64,000 nt of DNA from Macrosoma leucophasiata (GCA_036365455.1 JAWQUS010000020.1:1833001-1897000); one strand, 5' to 3'. Numbered from the stretch's first letter, positions 1 through 12,019 are shown. A program made the numbers and translations. Notes: generated by a model from the letters alone, not told the origin.

Positions 1-944
1 TAGCTTCGAAGTTACGATCGTTTGTTTTGAGTGTCCCAACTTTGATACTTTGTTAAAAATCTGTTGAACGTTTACTGGTCTCTTTTCAGTTTGCGGCGAC
101 GGTGGTAAATTGGTTTTGGGTTTATATCAATTAGTAATTTATGGAATTCCGTAGAGTATGCCAACTAAGATATTATATTATGCTCGTTAATTTGTTTTAG
201 TTGTCTGAGGGTGGGGTCAAAAGTCTTAGGAAGTAGGCGTAAGAGACTCGTGCCCAGCAGTGGGACGTATAATGGGTTGCCATGATAAGCAGTAGTTTAA
301 TAAATATTGTAGTTCTCTAAAGTAACTTCTGTCGTTGTAAATTTACTGAGTGCAGCTTCGAAAGATATTAAACTTCAAAAGCAAAGAGCGCAGACGAGTT
401 ATCTTCCTTTATGTTTTATGCGTCATAAAACAATTTTATTGTTTCAATAACCCGTACTTTGCTTGGCGCGGTCTGAAACATACACTATCATTTTTAAATG
501 ACAACTGTTTGTTGAACTCTCCTGTAGCCGTTAATGGTTGAGACATACCACTGTATCATCTATTCTAAAGGCCAGCCCATTGACAGGTACTAGTGGAAGA
601 GCTACAGTGAAGGGACTCTGGGCCTTAGGCCACCACATTACCTAATTTATCTACCGCTTTGTGTGGGTGTCTATAGGCTGCAGTCATCACTTAACATTAC
701 ACTATACACTGTAAACTGCAAGCTTGTATGTCACCTTCATTTCATAAAAAAAATAATAATGTACGTACGCATTACATTGAAAAAAACAAGAAAAAAAAAA
801 CTGTTTACTTAACCATTAATTATTTAACCAGTTTAATACCTTCAAACTCTTAATTTTTTTTTGCAATTTATATAGGTAAGTCAATGCCGGAGTTTTGGCG
901 GAAACCTTGAAAAAGGCGTGTGGTAGGTACTCTCAGTTTTTTTC
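1..944. other. Upstream flank: no gene, SINE/LINE debris
   Basis: No host coding sequence is visible. A piece at about 205-230 resembles part of the LINE fragment at 5221-5260, and 233-285 is the tail of the 5S-headed SINE seen in full at 22685-23040. A divergent, shortened family A copy runs from about 575 to 757 and ends in A-runs. The frame at 350-541 has no recognisable product. Confidence 0.5.
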
Positions 945-1320
945 AAAGATTCAAAGATTTATTTGCCAAAAGTATGGTAAGTACATGTCAGGTCTTAGAA
1001 ATTAAGTAATGGTTTCACATACTTTGCCAGTAAAAAGTTTTTCATATCCCTTGTGCATTTTTGAATTTTATTAAATAAAATTGGAGGCATTTTGTCTGAC
1101 ATAAATCTATAGATATATAGGCCGAGAACACGGCCTTTCAGTTTGTCCAAAACATCATTGTAAATGTTCCAGTAAAGTAGCCATCGCTTTACTCGAGTTA
1201 CTACTGGCTGTGACTTATTTGACTGACGTAATAAATAATTGACTGACTGATTCTGATTTTTTACGCTGCTCAAATACGAAATATCGTTTTACTTGATACT
1301 GGCAACACGAGAAACAGCGA
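945..1320 (-). repeat. Repeat with coding-like segment and short tandem 3' tail
   Basis: On the minus strand a 92-codon frame (995-1273) ends about 35 nt before tandem ATCTTTGA-type units at 945-962, which is how many lepidopteran non-LTR elements end. The same sequence recurs on the + strand at about 6315-6660 in a decayed form: both copies share a WLLY.NIYN.VL segment and MPP.LFN. I do not recognise the protein. It may be the C-terminus of a LINE ORF; the repeat status is directly seen, the class is inference. Confidence 0.5.
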
Positions 1321-1739
1321 CGCCATTATTATTTAAAAAAAAAATCAATGCCGTGGCATAAAATGAATTTACAACTTGAAATGGCCAACGTAATAAAACT
1401 TCACTGGAAGTTTTTAGTTATAAAACTATAAATTGAAATCTGACTCAGGTGGACCGACTGTAAAATATTAGTAAAAATAGTTTCTTTTTCAGTAGACGTC
1501 CATATTTCACTTTCAATTCGTTTTTGTGTAATGGAAGAAAGTTTTTCATTTACTAGTAACCGCCTCGTTCGAAACTCGATCGCAATACTAAAATTGTGCC
1601 TATGTGGGAATTCTATAACGAGCCTCTTCTATGTTTTATGAGACCGTTTTGCCGCATGCTGGCATCATAGCATATTAAAAAAGTGTAAAACAAAACTACG
1701 ATTTGCACTCCCGGAGTGCAGGCAGTTGAATATTAAGTA

Positions 1740-2165
1740 AGTCAGTAAGTAACTCTTTATTGTAAACAAAAAAAAACAGAAATAACTGACACATAAGAAC
1801 ACAGTACAATTAGGCGGTCTTATTGCTTAAAGCAATTCCTTCCGGACAACCTAGCCTTTTCAGAGATAGTCGAAGAAAATAGCGATAGGTAGGGTGTGCA
1901 CTTTAAAAACTAAGAACTATATAGATACACAAGATAATATACGAGGACAGTTGACAAGGTAAATGCAATGAACAGTAGATGAAGGGCTATGAAAGAAATT
2001 AGGAAGGAGATAGGGAAGATAAATAGTGCGCGTGGAGCCGCTTTTTGAACGACTCCAGCGTTTGAGCTCTACGGATATCAATAGGCAAGGAATTCCAAAG
2101 CCGAACGGCAACTACACTGAAAGAATTATCAACAAAGGAAGACGAATGGATTAACGTTGTGCGTT
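1740..2165 (-). mobile_element. LINE 3' end: RT C-terminal remnant and 3' UTR
   Basis: Minus-strand codons from 2130 to the stop at 1999 read VAVRLWNSLPIDIRRAQTLE then SFKKRLHAHYL, the conserved C-terminal block of Jockey/CR1-like non-LTR reverse transcriptases (LWNSLP...FK.RL..HYL). About 250 nt of 3' UTR follows to tandem CTGACTTA-like units near 1740. The rest of the element is missing, as expected for 5'-truncated insertions. The 1917-2111 minus frame is an out-of-frame shadow. Confidence 0.75.
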
Positions 2166-2379
2166 TTATTTTGGAATTGTTTGGGAAATAAGCTTTAGAA
2201 TAAGCTAAGAATAGGTCAGTATAAAAATACCATCACTTATGTGGTAAAATACAATATTAATTTACAACATTCACGACATTTTATATTACTTACATTAAAA
2301 AAAATGCACTTCAGCACTATAAATTACAGTTATTGTGCGCTAGGTTTTTCCGTACTAGATGGACCGACGACCTGACTGA

Positions 2380-2800
2380 CTGACAAATCATCATCCCTCC
2401 CTCAGCACCTGAAGCGTGACAGAGGGGGGGATAGTTCGGGGGTCGAGGATTTCCTCATTCCCCGGGCCCATCTGCCCCCGAAGCGTCGGTGCGTGGTCGT
2501 TAACGGGATGCTAGCACGCAGGGAAAACTAGCTGAGGGTGGCCATATACATTTTTTTTCCTTTTTTTTTAATGAGATTTTTAACCCTGTTTATTTTTTAA
2601 TAATTTTTTTTTGGGCGTATTCTTTTCTCTCCCTCAGCTATTTTCCCCGCTCACCGCTTACAATTGGTTAAAGCGTTTTTGTGAAGGTCGCGGGCAATCG
2701 CTAGATGAAGGCGGCCCAGGACCGGTCGTTGTAACAATCGTTGGGGGGCTTTGTTCAGCAGTGGACGTCTTTTGGCTAAAATGATGATTTTTTGCTCGAG
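2380..2800. repeat. GC-rich repeat fragment and 'two-cysteine-less' SINE piece
   Basis: 2390-2530 is GC-rich against an AT-rich background. 2650-2790 contains CAGGACCGGTCGTTG, GGGGGGCTTTGTTCAGCAGTGGACGTC and a related tail, a widespread moth repeat seen also at 35770-35880, 49365-49420 and 53600-53650. No coding sequence is visible. Confidence 0.4.
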
Positions 2801-3897
2801 ACTTGGTCCGCGTATATGTATCGTTATGTTATTCTACTGTATAACTTAAATTACTGTAAAGTTTCATCCAAATCCATCCAGCAGTTATTTCGTGGAAGAA
2901 TGACAAAAATCAATTTCCACTCACAAACTTTCGTATTTATAATAGGTATTTGTAGGATTAATAGAACAAAGGAATGCCAAATTAGTTTCAATGCAGCAGC
3001 ACGCTGTAACACAAACACACATACACATTCGCGCAAGCGCCCTGCGCCACATAAACGAAACAGCAGGTGCAGCCATACATTTTTGCCAGGCAGTAGAAAG
3101 AGAAGGGGTTAATTCCTCTCCTACGCCGCGCCGGCGGTCTACTCTCCCTCTGTATTACGAATTTTCGATAAGGTCACGTGTCCTGACGCGAGTTTATCAT
3201 TTTTTAATATTATGTAGATAAGAGGAAGCGGTAGTGCTCTAGAGCACTGACGTTGGAACTCATTCGCCATTATTATTATGATGTGAATCATAATTTATAA
3301 TTCATTAACACATTTTCCACTTTTGTTGTTTCACAAATTCATTAGATCACGCTGTTTATCCGAAACGTAATTAAACTCTTACAAAGTTCTGAGAAATTAT
3401 AAACAAACGAACAACAAGTAACGTGCTTGTTGGCAATTCGTCAAGTCCAGAGATCGCAGACAACGGTAATTAGAGAGTAAGCCGGTCTTATTTGCATGCT
3501 AATTAGTTACGTTTCAGAGGCTTAACAAATTTTAAGGATACTGCTACGTATATTTCCGGGATAATTTTTGTTGCTCTCTGTACGTAGCTTACAAAAAGTT
3601 GATTTAAAAAAAAATAACGTGACGGCAGTTCACTAAGCCCAGAGATCGCAGACAACGGTAATTAGCGAGTAAGCCGGCCTCATTTAAATGCTAGAAGAAA
3701 CGCATCAGAGGCTTCACAAATTTTAAGGGCACGGTCGCAGATATTTCCAGGTTGAACTTTACTGCAAACAATGTTTTGTGTTTGTCTTAAGTGGCAGGAA
3801 ACGATCAAAAAATCACAGCCAGGTCCAGCGCCCATTAATTAACAGCGTGGTACGATACGGTGGCCAAAGTAAAATATGTTTTCTTGGATTGTTTCAT

Positions 3898-4396
3898 TAC
3901 TCAAGGATAAATATGTTTGGCTAACTGCTGATCTAGCTCCACAAAGGTGTTAAATGTAATAATCAAAGTGTAATGTTGATATTATATTGTTAATTTTAAG
4001 CTTGTTTAAATTATGGAAAATTGTAAAAATATGCCTAAGAGATATTTTTAAAAGAGCCGACTGAGTTTTTTCCGGCAAGTTTTTTTCAGATCATATTGGC
4101 CTTTGGAACTTTGCCGGTGAATGACAAAGAATGACTCTTTTTCTTTTCTTTTTACTCTTTGTTATCAGTTTGTAAAGGGGAAAAGAGACATTCTACTGAT
4201 ATACTTTTACATTCGTTTATTACATTTAGTTTTATCTTAGTGATATTCTTGACTTTACATATATTTTTTATCTTGTTTGACATGTATATCGATTGTTATT
4301 CGCTTTAATTTATTTTGTTTGTTTTTGACGTGTCATAAGAGGTGCCTGTCACCCTAAATGAATAAATGAGTTTCTGATTCTGATTCTGATTCTGCG
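3898..4396 (+). mobile_element. LINE 3' end with (TGATTC)n tail, copy 1
   Basis: The last codons of a reverse-transcriptase ORF end at TAA 3951-3953 (ending AD-APQRC by comparison with the 10.2-10.8 kb copy). A 3' UTR of about 430 nt follows and ends in repeated TGATTC units (4374-4396). It matches the minus-strand copy at 10199-10805 over most of its length, and the 3' part recurs at 39683-39897. Tandem short-unit tails are typical for some non-LTR elements. Confidence 0.75.
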
Positions 4397-4849
4397 GGAT
4401 TACGCGATATGCCACAGTCAGTCAGTAGATCGTAGAGAGCGCGAAGCTCGCTGCGCGGAAGCAGCACCGGGGTTAGTGCCCCTCTGCTGCGGCTTTTTCT
4501 GGTCTGCCATGCAGGCCAGCGTTGGGTGCCCTAAGGTTGGTCAAGCTTTGACGGAGGAGGCACGCATTGCCAGTTGAGAGAGGGTAGTCGTTTTTTTTTT
4601 TTTATTTTTCTACTACTGATTTTTTTTATTAATGCCATATGCCTGTAAAATTAAGTTATGCATAAAATATGTTCTGAGTTTTGTCTAATTTGGGTATATT
4701 TCGATTTAAATAATGTAGCTAAAAGTAATAAATTAATTAATCTGTAAATTAATTATAACCTAGAACCGGTAATGGTTTTTTTTTCTAAATCTGTCAGTAA
4801 ATTATAATATGCCAAACAAACGGATAAATCCGAAATAATTAAGTGCTTT

Positions 4850-4975
4850 ATTATGGTAGGTAGGTAGCTTTATATTGGTGGAGGTAATCAACCGGGTGCA
4901 AGGTATCTCCCATATTTTAATCCGACGCGCTCAAGTAACTGTAAAAATCCCTTCTTGGGCCCCCCTACCAATATT
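4850..4975 (+). repeat. Terminal segment of a foldback element
   Basis: The segment GGTGCAAGGTATCTCCCATA, ACGCGCTC, CCCTTCTTGGGC matches the right end of the inverted-repeat element at 26840-27410 and lies directly against the LINE fragment at 4975. Confidence 0.5.
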
Positions 4976-5370
4976 TGAGTAGTCATAGGCCGTCCACAGT
5001 TTATTTTTGTCACAAATTAATTGAGATAGATGTAAGAAAGAGACTTTGTGTGAATGATAGTATCGGTGTAAAAATGAAAAAAGGCATGCTCCGATGGTTC
5101 GGGCATATAGAAAGAATGTCGAATGAGCGAATGACTAAACAGATATACAATGCGAATGTGGATGGTTGCAGAGGACCAGGAAGACCAAGGCTGACCTACC
5201 ATGACCAAATAGGTCGAGTTCTGTCTGATGGTGGGGTCAAAAGTCTTAGGAATCGGCGTGCATGTATGAAGAGAATGATGAAGGTAGACGAGGCACGAGA
5301 GGTTTGTCAGAACCGGGATGTCTGGCGCTCTACACTCTCTGCCTACCCCGTTAGGGACCTGGCGTGAAGA
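4975..5370 (+). mobile_element. LINE ORF2 C-terminal fragment
   Basis: A frame of up to 130 codons reads MLRWFGHIERMSNERMTKQI, then RGPGRPRLTYHDQIGRVL and VDEAREVCQNRDVWRSTLSA. 'RWFGHIERM...GRGRPR..Y.DQI' is the usual C-terminal block of RTE/L2-like reverse transcriptases common in moths. The end, GCCTACCCCGTTAGGGACC..GGCGTGAAGATACAACAACAA, is also found inverted at 12636-12680 and 59697-59760. It is a 5'-truncated, non-functional remnant. Confidence 0.75.
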
Positions 5371-6000
5371 TACAACAACAAATTAATTAGAACTGACAAT
5401 GGTCCCAAAATGTAATTAAGACCAAACAAAGTTTTGAGAAGATAATCATTTCCCGAGCCGAGTGTACGTCCGCCAATCCAATCATAAGTACGTAACGTGC
5501 TTGAAGGCAATTCGTTAAGTCCAAAGCTAGCACAACGGTAATTAGCGAGTAAGCCGGACTTATTTGCATGTTAATTGATTACATTTCAACGGCTTTATGT
5601 TTATGGGGATGATGTGTCGTTAAGTATTACAGAAAATTTGTGCTTTTGAAAAGATTATCGAAGTCACTTGCTTAGCACGCTTTGGCGGGGCCCCATACAA
5701 AAAAAAGTTTAGGGCTCTTTTTAAGGGTCGACGCGCGAGCAATGAATATATGACTCTGGCCATGCGTGCTCTCTAAGAATCTCTTCCATTCATACATCTA
5801 TTTGGTAAAAAAAAATACATCATCCTCCATAGACTGAAATTGTTGGGGCGCCCAATATAATTGATATCTATACTTAATATTACAAAGCGTTTGTTTGTCT
5901 GATCGAAGTTCAGCAGGTTTAAGAGTACAGCTTGTTCTGATGGTTTATTATTAACTTATGTATTCGCCCCTTCGCCCAAAACCGCGACAATTTGTTAACG

Positions 6001-6035
6001 CTTTTTTAATCTGTTTTTAAAACAGATTAAAAAAG
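6001..6035. repeat. Perfect 17-bp-arm hairpin
   Basis: CTTTTTTAATCTGTTTT (6001-6017) is followed by one T and then its exact reverse complement (6019-6035). The role is unknown; it could be the centre of a short foldback insert or a transcription-stop-like structure. Confidence 0.7.
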
Positions 6036-6699
6036 GGTTCCTTATTTACAATGGAAACCGAAAAAGTAAAATAAATAATTTTATAAACGGTTGAATACTT
6101 TTACAATTGCATTGCTAAACTGTAGAAACGATCATATCAAAATATTTCAGTTGAAAGCTTCATGAAATTGGAAATACACTGCATGCTGAAGCGAAATTCT
6201 TTTTACAATATAATGAATGCAATAAAATGTTTGATGCATCGATTTTTTTTCACAGTGCTACACTAGTTTATTTTCATCTATACTATATACTTTTTTTTTT
6301 CTTTTTTTTTTATGGCATCGCTATTACGCGTATTGCCAGTGTCAAGTAAAACGATATTTCGTATTTATTTTTCAAAGTTAGTATAATATCAAGTATAATA
6401 TGTAAGTATCAAGTATATAAGTTATCAAGTATAATATGTCAGTCAAGTGAGTTACAGTCAAATTATTCGAGTAAAGCGATGGCTACTTTACCAGAACATT
6501 TACAATGAAGTTTTGGAGGCAACCTGAAAGGTCGTGTTTTCGCACTGTTATTCTATTTCACTATACACGGGCACTGTCATAAACCTATATCAAACAAAAT
6601 GCCACCAACTTTATTCAATATAACTTAAAAATACACCAAGAAACTGAAATAAAATAAGAGCACCATACGCCTCTTTCAAGGTTCCCGCCAAAACTCAAA

Positions 6700-6895
6700 C
6701 TATATACTTACTAATATAAAGCTGAAGAGTTTGTTTGTTTGAACGCGCTAATCTAAGGAACTACAGGTCCTATTTGAAAAATTATTTCAGTGTTGGATAG
6801 CCCATTTATTGAGAAAGGCTATAGGTTATATGTCATCACGTTATGACTAATAGGAACGGAGCAGCGCGGGCGAAGCCGGGGCGGGCCGCTAGTTG
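6700..6895 (+). mobile_element. Short helitron-like non-autonomous element
   Basis: It begins near TACTTACTAATATAAAGCTG and ends CGAAGCCGGGGCGGGCCGCTAGT, the GC-rich hairpin plus CTAGT end typical of short lepidopteran helitron derivatives. There is no coding capacity. Similar ends occur at 58932-58960 (minus) and 47456-47716. The class is from family knowledge, not from a search. Confidence 0.5.
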
Positions 6896-7483
6896 TCAAT
6901 ATAATGTACGACCGATTTGTTTTTTAGTTTTATGTTGGTATATAAATCTGTTTCAGTTATAGAACAACAGTAGATTAAACCTGAGCTTAGGTAGAAGTTA
7001 TACCTTAGTAGTACTTGAATTAAAACATTTTGGTGAAACTCAGCCATTTTGAAGTCTCACGACTCACGACCAATTCTATACAATGTTAGTTCTGCAAATT
7101 GCAGAGTCAACTGTGATTATTTCGACAGTGGCCAGACTTTCCACTTTACAGCAAAGTGTACCTACACAATATTCCCTCATTGTTACAAAGTCCAGTCTGG
7201 TTTACTTCAAATAAACTCGCAACGTTGCGTTGTATCCTTTAGAATCTAAAGTTTAGATGTATTGTATTAATTGTTTAATGCCATAAATAAGTTAATTTAC
7301 TAGAACTAGGACTAGATATAAATAATTGGGTACCCGTTCATTTTTCGTTCGTTTGTTCGGTTTTCAAACGTTTCAAAACTCTTCATTACGAATTCAACGT
7401 TTCGCAACGATTTCGTTTCACATTTCACCTTTCCACAACTACCTCACTTGATAAATAATTTACTTGGCAAACAGATTATTACG

Positions 7484-7642
7484 TAACTTCGTAACTTCAC
7501 GCCTGTAATCCTCGAAGGGGTAGGCAGAGGTAAATGCATGCATTCAATCATACATGCAAACACCCACGATTCGCCGGTTACGTTTTGGCCCATGTAACAG
7601 GTGGCGAGCCTGTTGACATCTCCGGGCACATTACCAAACACC
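7484..7642 (-). mobile_element. tRNA-headed SINE family B, partial
   Basis: This is the 3' half of the SINE seen in full at 23068-23386, in minus orientation, starting AACTTCACGCCTGTAATCC and ending at GGCACATTACCAAAC. The tRNA-like head is missing here. Confidence 0.65.
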
Positions 7643-8074
7643 AATGTCTACACTATTATCTCTAATAACATGTCGACAATACATTAATTGCAAATAAAAA
7701 CACAATAAACATAAAAAAACTAAACGAAATGATACTGACGAGCTGTAATCTACCTACATAATTCTTAAATACCAAATAAACCAAACTGGATGGGACATTC
7801 AAGACATGAACATTTTCAACGATCTACGTCTATAAACTCCATAAATAGTTCTTTTTTCGTATACTTAGCATAAGAATTTGGCAAGAAAAATGGAATAAAT
7901 GCGGTAAAGCAAGCCAAATTCTAGCCAAAAACTGTCCAAAGTCACGACTAATTCTAGTGTTACGATTCCAAAACACGAAGTTACTGCAGTCCGTGGAGTT
8001 GATTTACCTGGACGTTAAATTCCATAGATAAACATAGATTCGGGAATCCGCTCTTGAAATAAACGAAAACCACC

Positions 8075-8325
8075 ACCATAGGCACCACCGCATTACCTAA
8101 TTTACTTGCCACTAAATGGTAGTTTCAGCATCTTGTTCCGGTCAGGTGGCAATGTACGGCCCTGTAATTTCCGGCACAGAGGCGTAACACCTTAGGCCTC
8201 AGAAGTGGTAACGCATCTGCATTTTGACCATGGTCTTCGTGTGGGTGTCTATAGGCTGCAGTCATCACTTAACATCAATGTGAACTGCTAGCTTGTTTGC
8301 CACTTCCATTACATAAAAAAAAAAC
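8075..8325 (+). mobile_element. Family A retroposon copy (+)
   Basis: Near-complete copy of a repeat of about 290 bp. The usual head is TTACTGGTGGTAGAGCTCCA, the middle has GTAATTTCCGGCACAGAGGC, and the 3' part has TATAGGCTGCAGTCATCACT then CATTACAT and an A-run. This copy lacks the first ~40 bases. An A-tail and variable 5' ends point to retroposition. No tRNA-type B box is clear, so the promoter is unknown. Confidence 0.7.
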
Positions 8326-8577
8326 ACTCACAGCCTCACAGTAGGTATAAACCTGTGTCGTAGGTGCCGTTGTACACATAAACCAGAGGTCAAAATGCAG
8401 ATGCGTTGCCACCCCTGAGACCTTAGTTGTTATGTCTCTGTGATTGTTATTACGGGGCCATACGTTACCATCTTACCGGAACACGATAGTGCTGAACACT
8501 ACCATTTGGGGGTAGATAGATTAGGTAATGCGTGCTGCCTACTCCCATGATACACAGGAACTCTACCACCAGTGAAA
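8325..8577 (-). mobile_element. Family A copy (-) joined to a tRNA-SINE 3' end
   Basis: On the minus strand, family A sequence (8375-8577) runs directly into the 3' part of the tRNA-SINE (8325-8375, ACAGGTTTATACCTACTGTG and CTGTGAG). That 3' part matches 12025-12080. It is either a chimera made by template switching or two abutting insertions. Confidence 0.55.
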
Positions 8578-8629
8578 TGTTCTTTTGTTTTATTTTATTT
8601 TTATTTTTTAGGAAAACAAACGGTGATTA

Positions 8630-9345
8630 ATGTCTAAATCAGTGATGCCCATAGGTTCATATAGACCCCCTGGGGTCTATGGGAGACTAGATGGGGTCTA
8701 CGTATATGCGTAAATAAAAATGGGATATATGGGAAAGTGATATAAACGTTAGCAAGGGGGTCCACCGAAACCAGAAAAAATCGACGTGTGGCACTCGGGG
8801 ACTGCCGCGGTAAAGCTTTTGCATAGCATTTTGTTTCAACTTATGCAATTATAATTATTTATTTATTTTATTTATGCAGTATTCTTATATCTTTTTTTCT
8901 TTGATATTAATTCAAGTTACACTTTTTGAGCGTGGTGACCGATAAGAAAACAATTTTTTTTCTTTTATTAAATAAAAAAGTTAATATTGTGTTAAATATT
9001 TTTATTATTTTACAATACATATAAACAGCTGCTTATGTATTCGTCCGATTTCGGAGCAGCTCGTCTCGATTCGTGCGAGCTTCGTAGAGTCGCACAATAC
9101 GTCTAGTTGCACGCACACAAGCACCGTGTCGATGACTGCCGAAAAGAAACGACGTTAGGCAATGCACGGCCTTCAAGCCACACCTCCGTGCCCGTCGGAG
9201 TGGGGAGCGTGAGGTTTTTTCGTTCTGGAATTTCTGAATTCGGTCCCCGCGCTCAAGGCCCTCGATAGAAGCTATGTAATAGCTTAAAAATTGAAAGGGG
9301 TCTACAAGAAAAATAGTTTGGGAACCTCCGGCGTAGTATTATTAT
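8630..9345. other. Non-coding stretch, possible hAT-like remnant
   Basis: No gene seen. CAGTGATGCCCATAGG (8640) and TTTGGGAACCTCCGG (about 9318-9332) faintly recall hAT-type ends, but no 8-bp target duplication matched by eye. A piece of foldback family C (AGTATTATTATATATTCTCTGCCTCTGG) follows at about 9335-9365. Confidence 0.25.
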
Positions 9346-9528
9346 ATATTCTCTGCCTCTGGTCTAAATAAAGACTTAATTTTAACCGTGATCGTCTAGT
9401 GATCAGGACCCTACGTTGTGAAATCGAACAATTTGGAAATTACACACAATGTTTGTTCGTAACTTATTTCATTACGATTCAGCTCAGGATCTTTCTAAGA
9501 CGATTAAAATCGCAATGTGTACTCATAT

Positions 9529-9716
9529 ACTTTTTTTTTATGTAATGGATGTGGCAAACAAGCATGCAGTTCACATTGATGTTAAGTGATGACTGCAGCC
9601 TATAGACACTTACACAAAGACCAAGGTGAAAATGCAAATGCGTTACCACTCCTGAGGCATAAGATGTTATGTCTCTGTGCCGGAAATTACAGGGCCGTAC
9701 ATTATACTATACATAC
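9529..9716 (-). mobile_element. Family A copy (-), 3' part
   Basis: It begins with a T-run and ATGTAATGG, and includes the complements of the GCTGCAGTCATCACTTAACA and TTTCCGGCACAG blocks. The head is absent. Confidence 0.7.
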
Positions 9717-10141
9717 TATACATGTCATATAGTGACATAATCGAACCCAATACGAAATCTTTCAATGAAGTAAAACGGAAAGCTGCGACGGGTTAAATTA
9801 TAATCCAGATATAATGTAAATACGAACAGATACGAATCCCGGATTATCCCGGCTCCGGGATATCCATGCGGGATTACGGGGACATTAAAAAGAGCGGTAA
9901 AAAAGTGGAGCGTAAAGTCGAAATGACGACGACATTTTTCATAGCGCCCTGAAATAGTGGATTTAAAAAAATTAAACTTTTGATTTCTAACTCGTTTGCT
10001 TTTGCTTCATTTAAATTTCCCGCGAATCCCATTTTTTAGCACTTTAATTATCTGAAATAGTACGGTGTTTAAAAAAAAGTAACACGAACTTCATACGCAG
10101 TTACCGTTTATATACTATTCAGTAGGTACAATTAACGTAGG

Positions 10142-10878
10142 TTTACTGGTGATAGAGTTCCAGTGAAGATGCTCGAGAGCGTAGGCACCAACGCATTAGA
10201 ATCAGAATCAGAAACTCATTTATTCATTTAGGGTGACAGGCACCTCTTATGACACGTCAAAAACAAACAAAATAAATTAAAGCGAATAACAATTGATATA
10301 CATGTCAAACAAGATAAAAAATATATGTAAAGTCAAGAATATCACTAAGATAAAACTAAATGTCATAAACTAATGTAAAAAGTATATCAGTAGAATGTCT
10401 CTTTTCCCCTTTACAAACTTATAACAAAGAGTAAAAAGAAAAGAAAAAGAGTCATTCTTTGTCATTCACCGGCAAGGTTCCAAAGGCCAATATGATCTGA
10501 GAAAAACTTGCCGGAAAAAACTCAGTCGGCTCTTTTAAAAATATCTCCTAGGCATATTTTTACAATTTTCCATAATTTAAACAAGCTTAAAATTAACAAT
10601 ATAATATCAACATTACACTTTGATTATTACATTTAACACCTTTGTGGAGCTAGATCAGCATTTAGCCAAACATTTCTATCCTTGAGATAGTCCTCGAGTT
10701 TATAGTAAGCCTTTTTACATAGAGTGCGTTTAATTAATGCTTTGAATTTACCATCGGTGAGTTCAGCAATCCCGGCTGGGATCTTGTTATAAATCTTGTT
10801 ATATCCATTATCTAAACTATCTTACGCAAAATGGTAGTGTTCAGCACTATCGTGTTCCGGTTGGATGGTAATGTATAC
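10142..10878 (+). mobile_element. Family A copy split by a LINE insertion
   Basis: The family A head runs 10142-10198 and its middle resumes at about 10805-10878. Between them is a minus-strand LINE 3' end (see 10199-10805). A CATTA-like direct repeat borders the insert. The order of events is therefore family A first, LINE second. Confidence 0.65.
10199..10805 (-). mobile_element. LINE 3' end with (TGATTC)n tail, copy 2
   Basis: Minus-strand codons run to the stop at 10633-10635 and read YNKIPAGIAELTDGKFKALI then CKKAYYKLEDYLKDRNVW: the C-terminal block of a non-LTR reverse transcriptase. The 3' UTR follows, ending in GAATCA units on the + strand (10199-10212). It is 5' truncated. It matches 3898-4396 closely. 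Confidence 0.8.
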
Positions 10879-10879
10879 A

Positions 10880-11412
10880 AAGAAAGAAAGGAAGAAAATA
10901 TTTTTATTTCGAATAGATCCTTACATATACTTTAGAAACGTCAAGAAATCACAAATTACCTAATGTGAATAACCATCACATATAGTAAAAGCAAAAACTC
11001 GTACATTAAAATTAGAATTTGAAGTACTTAGTTAAAATATAATAATCACAAAAATTTTCAATTCTTTCAATGATGATAAATGAAAAAAGAAAAACTTATT
11101 CGTCAACATAAAGTTATTGACATAGCAGAGTTCCAAGTGCAGTCACTACTGAGAAGAACTCCTCAACCCAACAAACTCAGTAAAAGGTCTTTTAAATGAG
11201 AGCTTAAATCTAGTACAGATTATCGTGAAAAATCAAATAATGTGAACGTCCATAGCTAGATACAAATAAACTGCTATCTACTAAATGAGATGTACCTCCC
11301 ACAAACCAGAACAGACCAGTCCCCACCAACAGCACCCGTTCACGAGTATGACGCATGTGACAGCCATTGCCCTCCTCGACTATTTTAGAGGGAAGTGAGA
11401 GTATGGCCACGT
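10880..11412 (-). repeat. Probable LINE/retroelement 3' region
   Basis: It starts with tandem AAAGAAAGG-like units and TTTTATTTCGAATAG (minus-strand 3' end style). A minus frame at 11210-11410 has no product I recognise. A short family A piece follows at 11455-11556 (+). Confidence 0.35.
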
Positions 11413-12019
11413 AATAACTATCTCAGACATATTAACTAAGGTTATCTGCACTCTGAGCTCTGGTCTTTGTGTTGTCTATAGGCTGCAGTCATCACTTAAC
11501 ATCAATGTGTACTGCGTCCTTGTTTGTCACCTTCAGTACCTACATTATAAAAAAAGCCATGCAATACGTTCTGTAATAACCATACTTGGCGTACTTCAAC
11601 AAATTAATACCCCACAAGAAAATTGTTACCTCAAGGATCCCGATATTAAGCAAGTCAGCTTGAAGCCGCACTTGCGGAGTGTCTATCAAAATTAATTGCT
11701 TTACTTTGTTACAATATTGTATTCACAGCATTAAATTTCAACATTTTATATTTTATGTTCTGCTACAATAGAAATTTGATAGGGTGTTTGTTTCACTGCC
11801 AAATAGCAAAAAAGGGTTGCATGATTATCAAAAAAAAATGTTTGTTTTTATAAACTTTATAATAATACAATCAATTCTACTACCTAGTAGTTCCACTATA
11901 GGGTCCTACAGTTGTAGGATTGTAGTAATCGTTATTAGAACAGTACAGTTTTTATGTGTACTTTTGTTATTTTAGTGATAATTATTCAGATATTTCTAGG
12001 ATCTTTAAATAAATAATTA

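Larger units (their letters stand above)
3417..5600 (+). repeat. Three dispersed copies of a ~130-nt upstream sequence
   Basis: 3420-3558, 3617-3756 and 5491-5596 share the order: TTGGCAATTCGTCAAGTCC-like, CAACGGTAATTAG, GAGTAAGCCGG, TTATTTGCATG, then CAGAGGCTT or a variant. The first two are adjacent direct copies; the third lies about 1.7 kb away. A weaker, inverted relative is at about 52045-52080. There are no frames or SINE hallmarks. They could be an unnamed repeat or a duplicated regulatory sequence. Confidence 0.55.

Noticed and set aside
8640..9332. hAT transposon
   Set aside because: End similarity is weak and no 8-bp target duplication was found by eye; kept only as a low-confidence note.
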